A DNA stretch of 64,000 nt from Shimia haliotis (lineage in GTDB: Bacteria > Pseudomonadota > Alphaproteobacteria > Rhodobacterales > Rhodobacteraceae). Both the position numbers and the translations under genes were made by a program. The first letter of the stretch is position 1, and each line of letters opens with the position of its first letter. The notes below the pieces were generated by a model. The model was not told where the DNA came from, made no database searches, and saw only the letters and a list, made by a program, of their open reading frames with translations. Below, one piece after another: positions 7,515-16,373 of this stretch. The DNA lies in assembly GCF_900114415.1 (NCBI RefSeq), contig NZ_FOSZ01000009.1, forward strand, positions 1-64,000, in the 5' to 3' direction.

Positions 7515-9746
7515 CTAGGCGGCAGCGGCTTCGCCGTTCTGAAACTCTGCAATCCGCCGCAGGAAATCGACCTTCCGTATTGGCTTTGTTAGAAAATCGT
7601 CCATTCCGGCATCCAGACAGGCTTGCCGCTCATCGTCAAACGCGTGTGCCGTCAAGGCGACAATTGTTGGCTGGGGGATGGGCAATTCCCGAATTTGGCG
7701 CGTGGCCTCGATGCCTCCCATGCGAGGCATCGACACGTCCATAAAAACGAGATCATACGGACCAGCAGCTGTTTTCTCCAAGGCATCCACGCCGTCTACA
7801 GCAAAATCCACCACCACGGGCTGGTCCTTAAGGTACCTGCCTAACAAAAAGCGGTTGGTCTGGTTGTCTTCCACAATCAGGATGGACGATCCCGCAACCA
7901 GATCCACTGAAATCGGGGATGTTGCCGGTTTCGGGGTTTCCTCCGTTGCGTCACTCAAAACGTCAACCGGCACACACACGCAAAACGTAGCCCCCTTGCC
8001 GAGCTCCGACGTCAGTTGGATCTCTCCTCCCATAGCCGCCACGATATGGCGTGAAATCGACAGTCCAAGACCGCTGCCGCCAAACCGGCGGGTGGTGGAA
8101 GCCTCAGCCTGCGTGAAATGGTCGAAAATCTGCTCCTGTTTGTCTTTGGAAATGCCGATTCCGGTGTCCCTAACGGCAAAACACAGACGCCCCTGAGCAT
8201 CCGCACTCAGGGTCACAACCACGCTTCCCTTTTCAGTAAATTTGATCGCGTTGCCAATGATGTTTGTCGCCACCTGCCGCAGCCGCCCGTCATCTGCTTT
8301 AACCATCCCGGGCAACTCGTCCGGAACCGTCAGGCGCAACGACAACCCCTTGGCCCGCGCCATGGGCTCCAACAAATCCAGCGTTTCGCGAAAACAGGCT
8401 TCCGGCGCAAAAGGCACCGGATGCAGTTCCATCCGCCCGGCATCAAGTTTGGACAGATCCAGAATGTCATTGATGATCGCCATCAGCGAAAGGGAAGAGC
8501 TGCGTATTGTGTCCGCGTAGCGGCGTTGCTCGTCATCCAGATCCGTTTCAGCCAGCAACTCAGCCATCCCCATAACGCCGGTCAATGGCGTGCGTATCTC
8601 ATGGCTCATATTGGCAAGGAATTCTGCTTTGGCGCGTGCGCCTGCCTCCGCTTGTGCCCGTGCCTCGGCCATGTCTTTCGCGACTTTGCGCGCTTCGGTG
8701 ACATCTCTTTCAATGGTCACAAAGAACTCAACTTCGCCGTCATCGCCAAAAATTGGAAAAAGGTTCACATCCAGCCAATAGTGACTGCCGTCCTTTCGGA
8801 TACTCTGCACCTCGCCACGAAATCTACCGCCAGTCGCGGCTGCGCGGTCGATGCTATCATTTTTCATGATCTCGGGATCGTTTTGCGTCATCAATTCAGC
8901 GACATAGCGCCCGTGCGCCTCCTCCGGCGTATAGCCGGAATGGCGGGTGAAGGCTTCGTTGACCCAAACGATCCGGCGCTGCGGATCGGTGATAATCACA
9001 GTGTCATTGGCCTTAAGCGCAACCTGCGAGAGCCGCCGCATTTCCGCCTGCTGGCGCGCCATATGTTCATAGGCCTGCTTCAAATCTTCACGACTGCGAA
9101 ACAACGCGCCATTCACAGAATGATTCTCCATCCCCGCCTTGGCGAAGGTCAAAATCATATAGATCATACAAGCCAACAGCATCACGACCGCTGGACTATT
9201 GATAATCACCGGCTCCCATCCGCCAAAAAAAGTCTTTTGTATTAACACCATGCAAATTGGAGCGACCCCATAAAGCCCAAGCCGCGCCAGTGCCACTTCC
9301 TTGTTTTGCGGCAAAACAATCACCGCATTCACCGCGCCCAGACCGAAACAGCCAATCACAAAAATAATGTCCGGATTGGGCACCGTGAAAAAGTAGAAAC
9401 AGGTGGCCAAACCAAATCCCAGCCCCTGCATCAACCCCGAGACAAAGGCCCGCCGCCGCGCCATCCGTAACTTGCCCGCAACCATCAGGGGTCGCACGAC
9501 CCTTAGCAAATTGTAGACATCAAACAGATCAGACAGGAGCAACACCGCGAAGGCACACAAACTCAGCCAAAAGCCTATTGCGAGATAAGCCAGAGAGCAT
9601 CCCAGTAGGTACAATACCAGCCGCACCTTGATGCGCTTAGCCCGGTCGTTGATATAAAAATCAAGCTGTTCTTTTTCGCGCCGGGTCGCGGCCATTGCAG
9701 CTTGAATGGAGGGCGGAGCTCCGTCGGACGATGTTTCTTTTTTCAT
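7515..9746 (-). CDS. Membrane-bound hybrid sensor histidine kinase (PAS, HisKA, HATPase, REC)
   Basis: 743 residues. Order: several transmembrane helices (about 41-200), coiled-coil linker, PAS domain with PAC-like tail (about 240-352), HisKA with FLANMSHEIRTP (phospho-acceptor His382), HATPase_c with N box GNAIKF (about 498-503), DTGIGIS and GGSGLGLSI, then a receiver domain (about 618-735) with Asp670 in VFMDVSMP and a Lys in LTKP. It should autophosphorylate on a cytoplasmic signal sensed by PAS and pass phosphate to its own receiver and then an unlinked Hpt protein. No partner gene is adjacent. The input is unknown. Confidence 0.9.
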   Translation of the reverse strand: MKKETSSDGAPPSIQAAMAATRREKEQLDFYINDRAKRIKVRLVLYLLGCSLAYLAIGFWLSLCAFAVLLLSDLFDVYNLLRVVRPLMVAGKLRMARRRAFVSGLMQGLGFGLATCFYFFTVPNPDIIFVIGCFGLGAVNAVIVLPQNKEVALARLGLYGVAPICMVLIQKTFFGGWEPVIINSPAVVMLLACMIYMILTFAKAGMENHSVNGALFRSREDLKQAYEHMARQQAEMRRLSQVALKANDTVIITDPQRRIVWVNEAFTRHSGYTPEEAHGRYVAELMTQNDPEIMKNDSIDRAAATGGRFRGEVQSIRKDGSHYWLDVNLFPIFGDDGEVEFFVTIERDVTEARKVAKDMAEARAQAEAGARAKAEFLANMSHEIRTPLTGVMGMAELLAETDLDDEQRRYADTIRSSSLSLMAIINDILDLSKLDAGRMELHPVPFAPEACFRETLDLLEPMARAKGLSLRLTVPDELPGMVKADDGRLRQVATNIIGNAIKFTEKGSVVVTLSADAQGRLCFAVRDTGIGISKDKQEQIFDHFTQAEASTTRRFGGSGLGLSISRHIVAAMGGEIQLTSELGKGATFCVCVPVDVLSDATEETPKPATSPISVDLVAGSSILIVEDNQTNRFLLGRYLKDQPVVVDFAVDGVDALEKTAAGPYDLVFMDVSMPRMGGIEATRQIRELPIPQPTIVALTAHAFDDERQACLDAGMDDFLTKPIRKVDFLRRIAEFQNGEAAAA

Positions 9747-9965
9747 GGTGGCGGTCTGACTTTAGTCTATCGGGGCCAACAGCCTGTCGGGGCCAGCTCC
9801 TCCGGTATGAGCGCAGTAGTGTTGAGATTTCGTTCACGCCAGGGGAGAAATTACCAACTGCCCCATGAGTTAGACCACCCTCTCAAGCGCCTCGCCAAGC
9901 GCCGCAAATGACCACCCCCCCCCCCGCCCGCGACGCGCATGTATACAGCACCCTGGGAACGCCTC

Positions 9966-11513
9966 CTAAAACTCCTGATTGAGCGCGTCAGCAGCGGGAA
10001 TTTCCCGTTCGCGCCGCGCGATATAGGCCAACAGCTCTTCGTTCTTGGCCACATCCAGCTTCGGTTCTTCATAGGCCTTCAGCAACTGTTTCGCATGATT
10101 TAAAGCACGCTGGGTGATCTCGACACTGCCTTCCGCTGCCCATTGCTCGATCGAGTTGTTGTCAAACATCTCGGGCATAAAGAATGCCTCCTGAAAATTC
10201 TCATGCGTGTGCGGATGCCCAAGGTAATGCCCTCCCGGCCCCACATCCGGAACCGCAGCCAAGGCCGCATCAAAGTCGTTCCATTTCACGCCTTCTGCCA
10301 TCCGATACGCCATCGCGCATTGCTCGGCGTCGACAATGAATTTGGCGACCGAACAATGCATGCCTGCTTCGTTCCACCCCGCGCTGTGCCATATGTAATT
10401 TGCACCTGCATGCATCACCGCGCTCAGGGTCGTCGCACTCTCGTATCCCGCCTGCGCATCAAAGGTCTTGGCCCCGCCCAGCGTATTGGAGGTCCGCCAC
10501 GGCACGCCATAGTACCGCGCCATCTGGCCGATCATGAAATTCATCAGGCTGATCTCCGGTGTACCTGCCATCGGCGCACCGCTGCGCATGCTGACCGTGG
10601 ACAGGTAGTGCCCATAGATCGCCGGCGCACCCTTTCGGATCACCTGCGTATAGGCCAGAGCGCTGAGCGCCTCCGCATTCAATTGCGCCACCGAGGCCGC
10701 CACACTTGCCGGCGTGTTGGCCCCGCCCAGCACAAACGGCGAGCACAGTACCGGCTGGTTGCGCCGGCAAAAGGCCCGCATTGCGCCCAACATGGTTTCA
10801 TCCCACACAAGCGGTGAATTGCCATTGCAGTTGCCGGTCACAACCGCATGGGTCTCCAAAAACTCCTCGCCGAACAGGATCGCGCACATATCCAGTACGT
10901 CTTCGGCATTCTTCGGGCTTGTGGTCATGCCCATGAACATCTTGTCGCTGTATTTCATCGACGAATAGGTGATCCGCAGATGCCGCTGGCTGATCGGGTG
11001 ATCATAGGGCTCGACAATATGATGCGCCGAACTGTGCATCGCCGGCATCATGTGGCTCAACTTGTGAAACATCGCCAGATCATCCAGCGTCGGATTGCGC
11101 CGCACATCCTCAAGGTCACGCAGATACGGCGCACCGGTCATCGGCACAAACACCGATTTGTTGCCCCCCAGATCAACATTATTCACCGGATTGCGCGCAT
11201 GATAGGTAAAGCGCTCCGGAATTGTCGCGATCAGGTCCCGTACAAGCCCACGGTCAAGGAAAACCGTTTCGCCCTCGACCTTCGCGCCCGCGCGCCGCCA
11301 GTCCTCAAGCGCGATGTCATCCCGAAAGACAACACCCACGTTCTCCAGAATATCCATACTCGCCGCATCAATACGCGCGACCTGTGCCCCGTCCATAATC
11401 TCGCACAAAGGAAGGCTGTTCGTCAGCCCCGGAAGCATGGTGAAATCATGTGCGGTGCGTGCGGCACGGCGGGCGCTCCGCCCTCCGGAACGACGGTGGA
11501 TGTCCAAAGCCAT
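9966..11513 (-). CDS. Trimethylamine methyltransferase (MttB) superfamily protein, non-pyrrolysine
   Basis: 515 residues from the ATG at 11513, chosen for GGGAGAGG upstream; an in-frame upstream start would add 34 poorly conserved residues. Length and sequence (for example PLCEIMDGAQVARIDAAS, HAGANYIWHSAGW, GGHYLGHPHTHENFQEAFF) match the MttB superfamily. The frame has no internal TAG, so it belongs to the widespread group without pyrrolysine, whose characterised members demethylate quaternary amines such as glycine betaine using a corrinoid protein. No corrinoid protein or activator is adjacent, so the substrate is open. Roseobacters usually carry several paralogues. Confidence 0.85.
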   Translation of the reverse strand: MALDIHRRSGGRSARRAARTAHDFTMLPGLTNSLPLCEIMDGAQVARIDAASMDILENVGVVFRDDIALEDWRRAGAKVEGETVFLDRGLVRDLIATIPERFTYHARNPVNNVDLGGNKSVFVPMTGAPYLRDLEDVRRNPTLDDLAMFHKLSHMMPAMHSSAHHIVEPYDHPISQRHLRITYSSMKYSDKMFMGMTTSPKNAEDVLDMCAILFGEEFLETHAVVTGNCNGNSPLVWDETMLGAMRAFCRRNQPVLCSPFVLGGANTPASVAASVAQLNAEALSALAYTQVIRKGAPAIYGHYLSTVSMRSGAPMAGTPEISLMNFMIGQMARYYGVPWRTSNTLGGAKTFDAQAGYESATTLSAVMHAGANYIWHSAGWNEAGMHCSVAKFIVDAEQCAMAYRMAEGVKWNDFDAALAAVPDVGPGGHYLGHPHTHENFQEAFFMPEMFDNNSIEQWAAEGSVEITQRALNHAKQLLKAYEEPKLDVAKNEELLAYIARREREIPAADALNQEF

Positions 11514-11663
11514 CAGCCTCTCCCTCAATCTATAGAGTATTGAGATCAGGCTAGCGGGCAGAGCCACATCGGTTTTCCCTGTTTGCGAAGCGGCGTTGCA
11601 GGAAACGACACGCAAAACCCATCCTTGGGGCAGCCCAAATCCGCTGTTTCACGCCCACTCTGC

Positions 11664-11704
11664 TCCAAAACAAGAAAGGCCCGAGCGTTTCAGCTCAGGC
11701 CTTT
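11664..11704 (-). terminator. Terminator of tRNA-Arg
   Basis: On the minus strand just after the tRNA: a 12-bp stem (AAAGGCCTGAGC with GCTCGGGCCTTT, one G-T pair) and a 6-nt loop, followed by CTTGTTTT. Arms at 11693-11704 and 11675-11686. Confidence 0.75.
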
Positions 11705-11713
11705 GAAAACTTG

Positions 11714-11790
11714 TGGCGCTCTGGGGAGGATTCGAACCCCCGACCCCTTGATTCGTAGTCAAGTACTCTATCCAGCTGAGCTACCAGAGC
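11714..11790 (-). tRNA. tRNA-Arg (anticodon ACG)
   Basis: 77-nt cloverleaf on the minus strand: acceptor GCTCTGG/CCAGAGC, TA at 8-9, D arm starting GCTC, anticodon stem TTGAC/ATCAA-type pairing around loop CTACGAA (anticodon ACG, reads CGN Arg codons after A34-to-inosine editing), T arm GGGGGTTCGAATCCTCC, discriminator G, and an encoded CCA at 11714-11716. A good terminator follows. Confidence 0.95.
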
Positions 11791-11850
11791 GCGGTGATGG
11801 GGGATTTAGAGCCTACGGTGGGGGAGCGCAAGAGCAAAAAGAAAGAAAAA

Positions 11851-13239
11851 TCAGAATCCTGCTACATCGCCCTTCGGAAGACATATTTCAAAGCATGTTC
11901 CCGTCTCTCCGGTCTCCTTCAGCGTAAGCGTGCCGCCATGCCCACGCACCAGTTCCGACGAAATTGCCAACCCCAGACCGGACCCGCCTTTGCGAATCCC
12001 GCCCTGAAACGGAGTGAACAGATGCTCCTGTGCCTTGGGTGGCAATCCAGGACCTGTGTCACGCACCTCGATAAACCACGCGTCGTCCGCCTCCCGTGCC
12101 GATATGGCGATCTCTGCGGCCTGCCCGGTCGCCACAATCGCCTGCCGCGCATTGCGCACAAGATTGGAGATCACCCGAAACAATTGCTCGGGGTCGGCAC
12201 GCACGGACAATCCCGCCGGAATGTCCTCGGCGAAACTCAGATCAAAATCTCCAACCGCAAGGCGCTCGCTGTCCACCACGTCGCTCACCAGATCCGCGAG
12301 CATCACCCGTGTCAGGCTGGGCGGTGGTTCCTCCGCCTTGCCAAAGGCCAGCGTGCTTTCGCAAAGGTTCACCGCACGCGTGATCGAATTCACCAACTTG
12401 GGCGCAAGCCGCCGCACAAGCGGGTCGTCACTCATTTCGATCCTGTCCGTAAACAGCTGCGCCGATGTCAGGATATTGCGCAGATCATGGCTCACCTTCG
12501 CCACCGCGCCCCCCAACTGCGCAAGCCTCTCCTTTTGTTTGAGCGACGCGGTCAATTCCGTTTGCAACGTCTGCAAGGCCTCCTCGGCCTCCCGCAATTC
12601 TCGCACACCGGCCGTCGGATGAATAATACGGCGCGCATCCTCGGGCGCACGCGCATAGCTTTGCATGTATCTAACAACACCCTTGATCGGTTTCACGAGA
12701 ATCGCCTGCACCGCGATGAAAAGCAAAAACGCGGTGACTCCGGAAATCACCGCCGACAGCACCAGAATGCGCACGCCATAATCCAGCATGGCCATGCGCA
12801 GCCCTTCGGTGTTCATCGTCACCTCGATCAAAAGCCCCGCCTCTAGGACCGGAGCGCCAATCACACGGATCACTCGGTCCTCTCGATCAAGAAGCTGCAT
12901 CATCGCGTCCCGGATCAGCTCCCGCGCTGGCGGGCTTCGCATGTCATAGGTCGCGGAAATCGGATCAGGAATCGGGCTCGACAACATCAGCTGCCGCACC
13001 TCATTACGGCGCAACACAACGTTATAAACCTCCGCATTGCGCAGAAGCTCTTCTTCAAGATCCATGTCGATCATGTCATCCGCCAGCAATGCCAGCGACG
13101 CAATCTGCGCCCGTTCCAGACGGCTCAACAGATAGTCTTCACGGAAGCGGGCAATCGACGGCACAAAGATCAACACTTCCGCCAACATCACGAAGATGAT
13201 GGTCAGAATCAGGAAACGGCCTGAAAGCGTGTTGAGCAT
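11851..13239 (-). CDS. Membrane sensor histidine kinase
   Basis: 462 residues. Transmembrane helix about 8-28, a periplasmic domain of about 125 residues, second helix about 157-180, a HAMP-like linker, coiled coil (about 212-245), then an H-box AKVSHDLRNILTSAQ (His251) and HATPase_c with N box NLVRNARQAI, DTGPGLPP and GGSGLGLAISSELV. No receiver domain, so it needs a separate response regulator, which is not next to it. It is the third gene of a leftward group after the TVP38 and reductase genes (16 bases separate it from the reductase), suggesting a link to that redox function. Confidence 0.85.
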   Translation of the reverse strand: MLNTLSGRFLILTIIFVMLAEVLIFVPSIARFREDYLLSRLERAQIASLALLADDMIDMDLEEELLRNAEVYNVVLRRNEVRQLMLSSPIPDPISATYDMRSPPARELIRDAMMQLLDREDRVIRVIGAPVLEAGLLIEVTMNTEGLRMAMLDYGVRILVLSAVISGVTAFLLFIAVQAILVKPIKGVVRYMQSYARAPEDARRIIHPTAGVRELREAEEALQTLQTELTASLKQKERLAQLGGAVAKVSHDLRNILTSAQLFTDRIEMSDDPLVRRLAPKLVNSITRAVNLCESTLAFGKAEEPPPSLTRVMLADLVSDVVDSERLAVGDFDLSFAEDIPAGLSVRADPEQLFRVISNLVRNARQAIVATGQAAEIAISAREADDAWFIEVRDTGPGLPPKAQEHLFTPFQGGIRKGGSGLGLAISSELVRGHGGTLTLKETGETGTCFEICLPKGDVAGF

Positions 13240-13255
13240 CTGCGCCCGCCCTTAG

Positions 13256-14674
13256 TTACGGCAGCCAGCGTTGCACAAACCCGACCACCCGTTTGACCTT
13301 AGGATTATCAAAGAGTTGCGGCGAGAAATAGGCCCCTGCAACCCGCTTGTTGATTTCTCCCACCGTCGGATAAGGCGCAACCATGCCCGCCACGGCGCTC
13401 ATCTTGAGCTTGTTGGCGATCACCAAGGCCCAAAGGTTGATCAATTCTCCGGCTTGCGGTCCTGCAATCGACACCCCCACCGGTCGCCCTTTGACGACCA
13501 TTGCCTTGATCAGCCCTCTGGCTTTGCGTTCCGCAATCAGGCGGTCGTTGTGGTCTATCTCAAAACGCGCCACGGTCAGCTTGTCGCCATAGATCTCTCG
13601 CGCTTCGGCTTCGGTCGGGCCGATTTGCGCCAGTTCGGGGTCGGTATAGGTCGCATAAGGAATGTGATCCGTGCGCGCCTTGGCCGGCAGCCCAAACAGC
13701 GCCGACCGAATGATGACGCCGGCCTGATAGCCCGCCACATGAGTAAACTGCGCCCCGCCAGCGACATCGCCAATCGCATATACGCGCCGGTTCGTGGTTT
13801 TGAGCGATGCGTCCACCTTGATGCCCGTACGCGTGGTCTCAATCCCCGCGGCCTCAAGGTCCAGCCGCTCCATATTGGCCTTGCGCCCAACAGCCACCAG
13901 CAGGTGAGACCCCGTAAAGCTGCGGCCATCTGTGGTCTCAACCGTGATTTTACCGGCCTCACCGCTGATCTGCTTGGCCATCGCTTTCTCGGCAATCTCG
14001 AGACCTTCGGCGCGCAGATTATTCAACACAATCGCCGCCATCTCCGGATCATCACGCCCCAGCGCCTTAGCGCCTTCAATCACTGTGGTCTTGATGCCCA
14101 ACCGCTGATGCGCTTGCGCCATCTCCATACCGATCGGCCCGCCACCGATGATCAACAAATGCTCGGGCGTCTCGGTCAGATCAAACAGCGTTTCATTGGT
14201 CAGATACGGCACCGAGTCCAATCCGGGGATCGGCGGCACCAAAGGGCTGGACCCGGTTGCGACAATCACCCGCCGTGCGGTGATGCGATGGTCTCCAGCT
14301 TCAACCACCCGGGGGCTGACAAACTTGCCGAATTCTCGGATCACCCGCACGCCGAAACCCTCAAACCGTTCCTGACTGTCCACCGGCGCGATCTGCGCGA
14401 TCACGTCTTTCACATGCGCCTTGGCGGCGGCGTAGTCCACCTGCGGCACCTGATTGGCCACGCCATACTGCTCCGATGTCACTTGCCCATGCGCCGCCTT
14501 GCCGCTGGCAATCAACGCCTTGGAGGGCACACAGCCAAAGTTCAGACAATCGCCGCCCATCTCGTGACCTTCCAGCAGAACAACACTGGCCCCCATCTGG
14601 CTTGCACCTGCCGCCACGGACAGCCCACCGGAACCGGCACCAATCACCAGCAAATCACATTTGATATGTTCCAT
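13256..14674 (-). CDS. Mercuric-reductase-like FAD/NAD(P) disulfide oxidoreductase
   Basis: 472 residues. FAD-binding GAGSGG (12-17), redox disulfide GGDCLNFGCVPSKAL (Cys43, Cys48), NAD(P)-binding IGGGPIGMEMAQ (about 175-186), second FAD motif YAIGDVAGG, and a dimerisation domain. Dihydrolipoamide dehydrogenase and glutathione reductase carry a C-terminal catalytic His in HxxPTxxE; here the segment is PYPTVGEINK, with Tyr in its place, as in MerA. It lacks MerA's N-terminal metal domain and C-terminal Cys pair, so mercury reduction is doubtful. Coupled to the TVP38 gene by a TGATG junction. Confidence 0.8.
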   Translation of the reverse strand: MEHIKCDLLVIGAGSGGLSVAAGASQMGASVVLLEGHEMGGDCLNFGCVPSKALIASGKAAHGQVTSEQYGVANQVPQVDYAAAKAHVKDVIAQIAPVDSQERFEGFGVRVIREFGKFVSPRVVEAGDHRITARRVIVATGSSPLVPPIPGLDSVPYLTNETLFDLTETPEHLLIIGGGPIGMEMAQAHQRLGIKTTVIEGAKALGRDDPEMAAIVLNNLRAEGLEIAEKAMAKQISGEAGKITVETTDGRSFTGSHLLVAVGRKANMERLDLEAAGIETTRTGIKVDASLKTTNRRVYAIGDVAGGAQFTHVAGYQAGVIIRSALFGLPAKARTDHIPYATYTDPELAQIGPTEAEAREIYGDKLTVARFEIDHNDRLIAERKARGLIKAMVVKGRPVGVSIAGPQAGELINLWALVIANKLKMSAVAGMVAPYPTVGEINKRVAGAYFSPQLFDNPKVKRVVGFVQRWLP

Positions 14675-15426
14675 CAGATCGCTTCCTTGCCGCGAATTGC
14701 TTTCAATACCACCGGCAACAGCGCCAGCGCCGCCAGACCGAGAATCGGCAAAAGCACATGCGGCTCAAAGATTATGCCGAGGTTCGGGGTTTCTCCCCGC
14801 GCAAAGACTTCGCCCAACCCCGCGCCCACCGACGTATAAACAAGCCCGCCTGGAATGATGCCAATGAAGGTCGAGACCACATAGCGCCACAACGACACGC
14901 CCACCAAAGCAGGAATCAGATTGGCCACAAAAAACGGCACCACCGGCACCAGACGGATCAGGAACAGCATCGACCACTGGTTCTCGTCGATCCCTTCTTT
15001 GATTGCCTTCACACGCCCTTCAGAGGCATCCATCTTGGCCGACAACTTCTCTCCTAGGCCCCAACGGGCAGCAAGGAAGATGATCACCGCGCCCACTGTG
15101 GCTGCGCCGACATTATATATGACACCCGGAAACGTCCCGAACAGGAACCCGCCCGCCAGCGTAGCAATGGTTGCGCCCGGCAGGGAAAAGCCCGCAATCA
15201 CTATATAAATTCCCATGAACACCGCCACGGCCGCCAGATAATGCGCGTCACGATAGGCAATCAGCGCCTCGCGATTGTCCCGCAGCGCCTCAAACGTCAG
15301 ATAATCGCCCAGCAACCACGCCCCGCCAAGCGCCGCCGTTATGATGCCTGCCAAAGGCAGCATGCGCGCCCATCCGGCGCGGGTTTTGGTCTCTGTTTCC
15401 GTCATATCAGCCACAACCGGCCTCAT
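14674..15426 (-). CDS. TVP38/TMEM64 (DedA-like, VTT domain) membrane protein
   Basis: 250 residues, or 243 from an in-frame ATG at 15405; neither start has a strong ribosome site. Hydrophobic helices near 25-45, 55-80, 85-115, 150-180, 190-215 and 222-242. The VTT-domain core is visible as GFSLPGATIATLAGGFLFG followed by RWGLGEKL, then RLVPVVPFFVANLIPALVGV. Family members are proposed lipid scramblases or transporters. Fusion or pairing with MerA-like reductases is common, and here the reductase start overlaps this gene's stop by one base. Confidence 0.85.
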   Translation of the reverse strand: MRPVVADMTETETKTRAGWARMLPLAGIITAALGGAWLLGDYLTFEALRDNREALIAYRDAHYLAAVAVFMGIYIVIAGFSLPGATIATLAGGFLFGTFPGVIYNVGAATVGAVIIFLAARWGLGEKLSAKMDASEGRVKAIKEGIDENQWSMLFLIRLVPVVPFFVANLIPALVGVSLWRYVVSTFIGIIPGGLVYTSVGAGLGEVFARGETPNLGIIFEPHVLLPILGLAALALLPVVLKAIRGKEAI

Positions 15427-15695
15427 TTGTTCATGTCTTTCATCATAGATGCGCCAGTTGCGACCAAAACAACACCCACCTCACAAGCGCTTGATGAGGA
15501 CGTGGCGTTTCGTGAGAAAGTGAAACACTCGAGGCAACCCTGCCTCGGAAACAAAACGCCGAAGGCGCCGCCTAGGCAGCACCCCACCCTTCCGACCGGT
15601 GGGCGCTCTGCGTCCACTCGGAGGCCGGCGTCACCCCTTTTTGCAGATACGCCAATGTTCGCTTGCCTTTTTGCCCAAAAACCGTCATCAGCCGT
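15427..15695. other. Intergenic region upstream of rpmH
   Basis: 370 bases separate the TVP38 gene from rpmH. No gene seen. It contains a small perfect hairpin (CGAGGCA/TGCCTCG around 15535-15551) without a T-run and several GC-rich inverted repeats; the rpmH promoter follows at 15696. Confidence 0.4.
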
Positions 15696-15724
15696 TTGAC
15701 TTATCTTGTCCGGGGGTCTAAAGA
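15696..15724 (+). promoter_or_regulatory. Predicted sigma-70 promoter of rpmH-rnpA
   Basis: TTGACT at 15696-15701, 17-bp spacer, TAAAGA at 15719-15724. This would start transcription near 15731 and give a leader of about 65 bases before rpmH. Read by eye only. Confidence 0.6.
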
Positions 15725-15796
15725 CCGGGCTTCCAATAGACAGGCACCGCGAATCCTTCGCCGGAGCCCATTGTAACAACACACGGAGACGGAGCG

Positions 15797-15931
15797 ATGA
15801 AACGCACCTACCAACCTTCGAACCTGGTTCGTAAACGCCGCCACGGTTTTCGCTCGCGCATGGCCACCAAAGCCGGCCGCAAAATCCTGAACGCACGCCG
15901 CGCACGCGGTCGTAAGTCGCTGAGCGCGTAA
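15797..15931 (+). CDS. rpmH: 50S ribosomal protein L34
   Basis: 44 residues, very basic: begins [20 protein letters not shown] and ends GRKSLSA, the standard L34 sequence. It binds 23S rRNA near the exit region of the large subunit. Ribosome site GGAG 4-5 bases before the ATG. It heads the conserved rpmH-rnpA pair, with 22 bases before the rnpA frame opens. Confidence 0.98.
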   Translation: MKRTYQPSNLVRKRRHGFRSRMATKAGRKILNARRARGRKSLSA

Positions 15932-15953
15932 GCTCACCGACCGTTTAGACGGA

Positions 15954-16373
15954 ATGACACCGCCGGAGACCCCCACGAGTGGCACAGCCACCCAAGGGAC
16001 AGAGTCTCCGGCGGTTTCCGTTTGTCTGGACGTTATGAAAAAGCGTAGCGATTTCCTCGCCGCCGCCCGCGCCCGCAAACAGGGCACCAAGGCGATGATG
16101 GTGCAGGCTCGCAAACGTCGTGCTACCGAATCCGTTGATCCTGACGTGATCCGCATCGGCTACACTTGCTCCAAGAAGGTCGGCAACGCCGTCGCACGCA
16201 ACCGCGCAAAACGCCGGATGCGCGAAGTAGCAAGGCTTGTTCTTCCGAAGGTCGGCAAGCCCGGTTGGGATTATGTGCTGATCGGACGCCGCGACGAAAC
16301 CGCTGTACGCGATTTCGTCAGCCTTCAGGGCGATCTGAAATACGCCCTGAAGAAATTACATTCCGACGGTTAA
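15954..16373 (+). CDS. rnpA: Ribonuclease P protein component
   Basis: 139 residues from 15954, or 112 from the ATG at 16035; roseobacter RnpA proteins often carry a variable N-terminal extension, so the longer form is given with caution. The RNR motif region reads KKVGNAVARNRAKRRMREV, followed by KPGWDYVLIGR. It is the protein subunit of RNase P, which trims the 5' leader of tRNA precursors. Its stop overlaps the convergent Hint-protein gene by 4 bases. Confidence 0.95.
   Translation: MTPPETPTSGTATQGTESPAVSVCLDVMKKRSDFLAAARARKQGTKAMMVQARKRRATESVDPDVIRIGYTCSKKVGNAVARNRAKRRMREVARLVLPKVGKPGWDYVLIGRRDETAVRDFVSLQGDLKYALKKLHSDG

Noticed and set aside
8118-9245. Long rightward frame (375 codons) opposite the hybrid kinase
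   Set aside because: Shadow of the kinase gene; no ribosome site, composition typical of antisense frames in GC-rich DNA.
13271-14839. Long rightward frame (522 codons) opposite the reductase
   Set aside because: Antisense shadow of the MerA-like reductase, rich in His/Arg/Gly and without domains.
15427-15950. Replication origin near rpmH/rnpA
   Set aside because: Alphaproteobacterial origins are not tied to rpmH, and I saw no cluster of DnaA boxes here.
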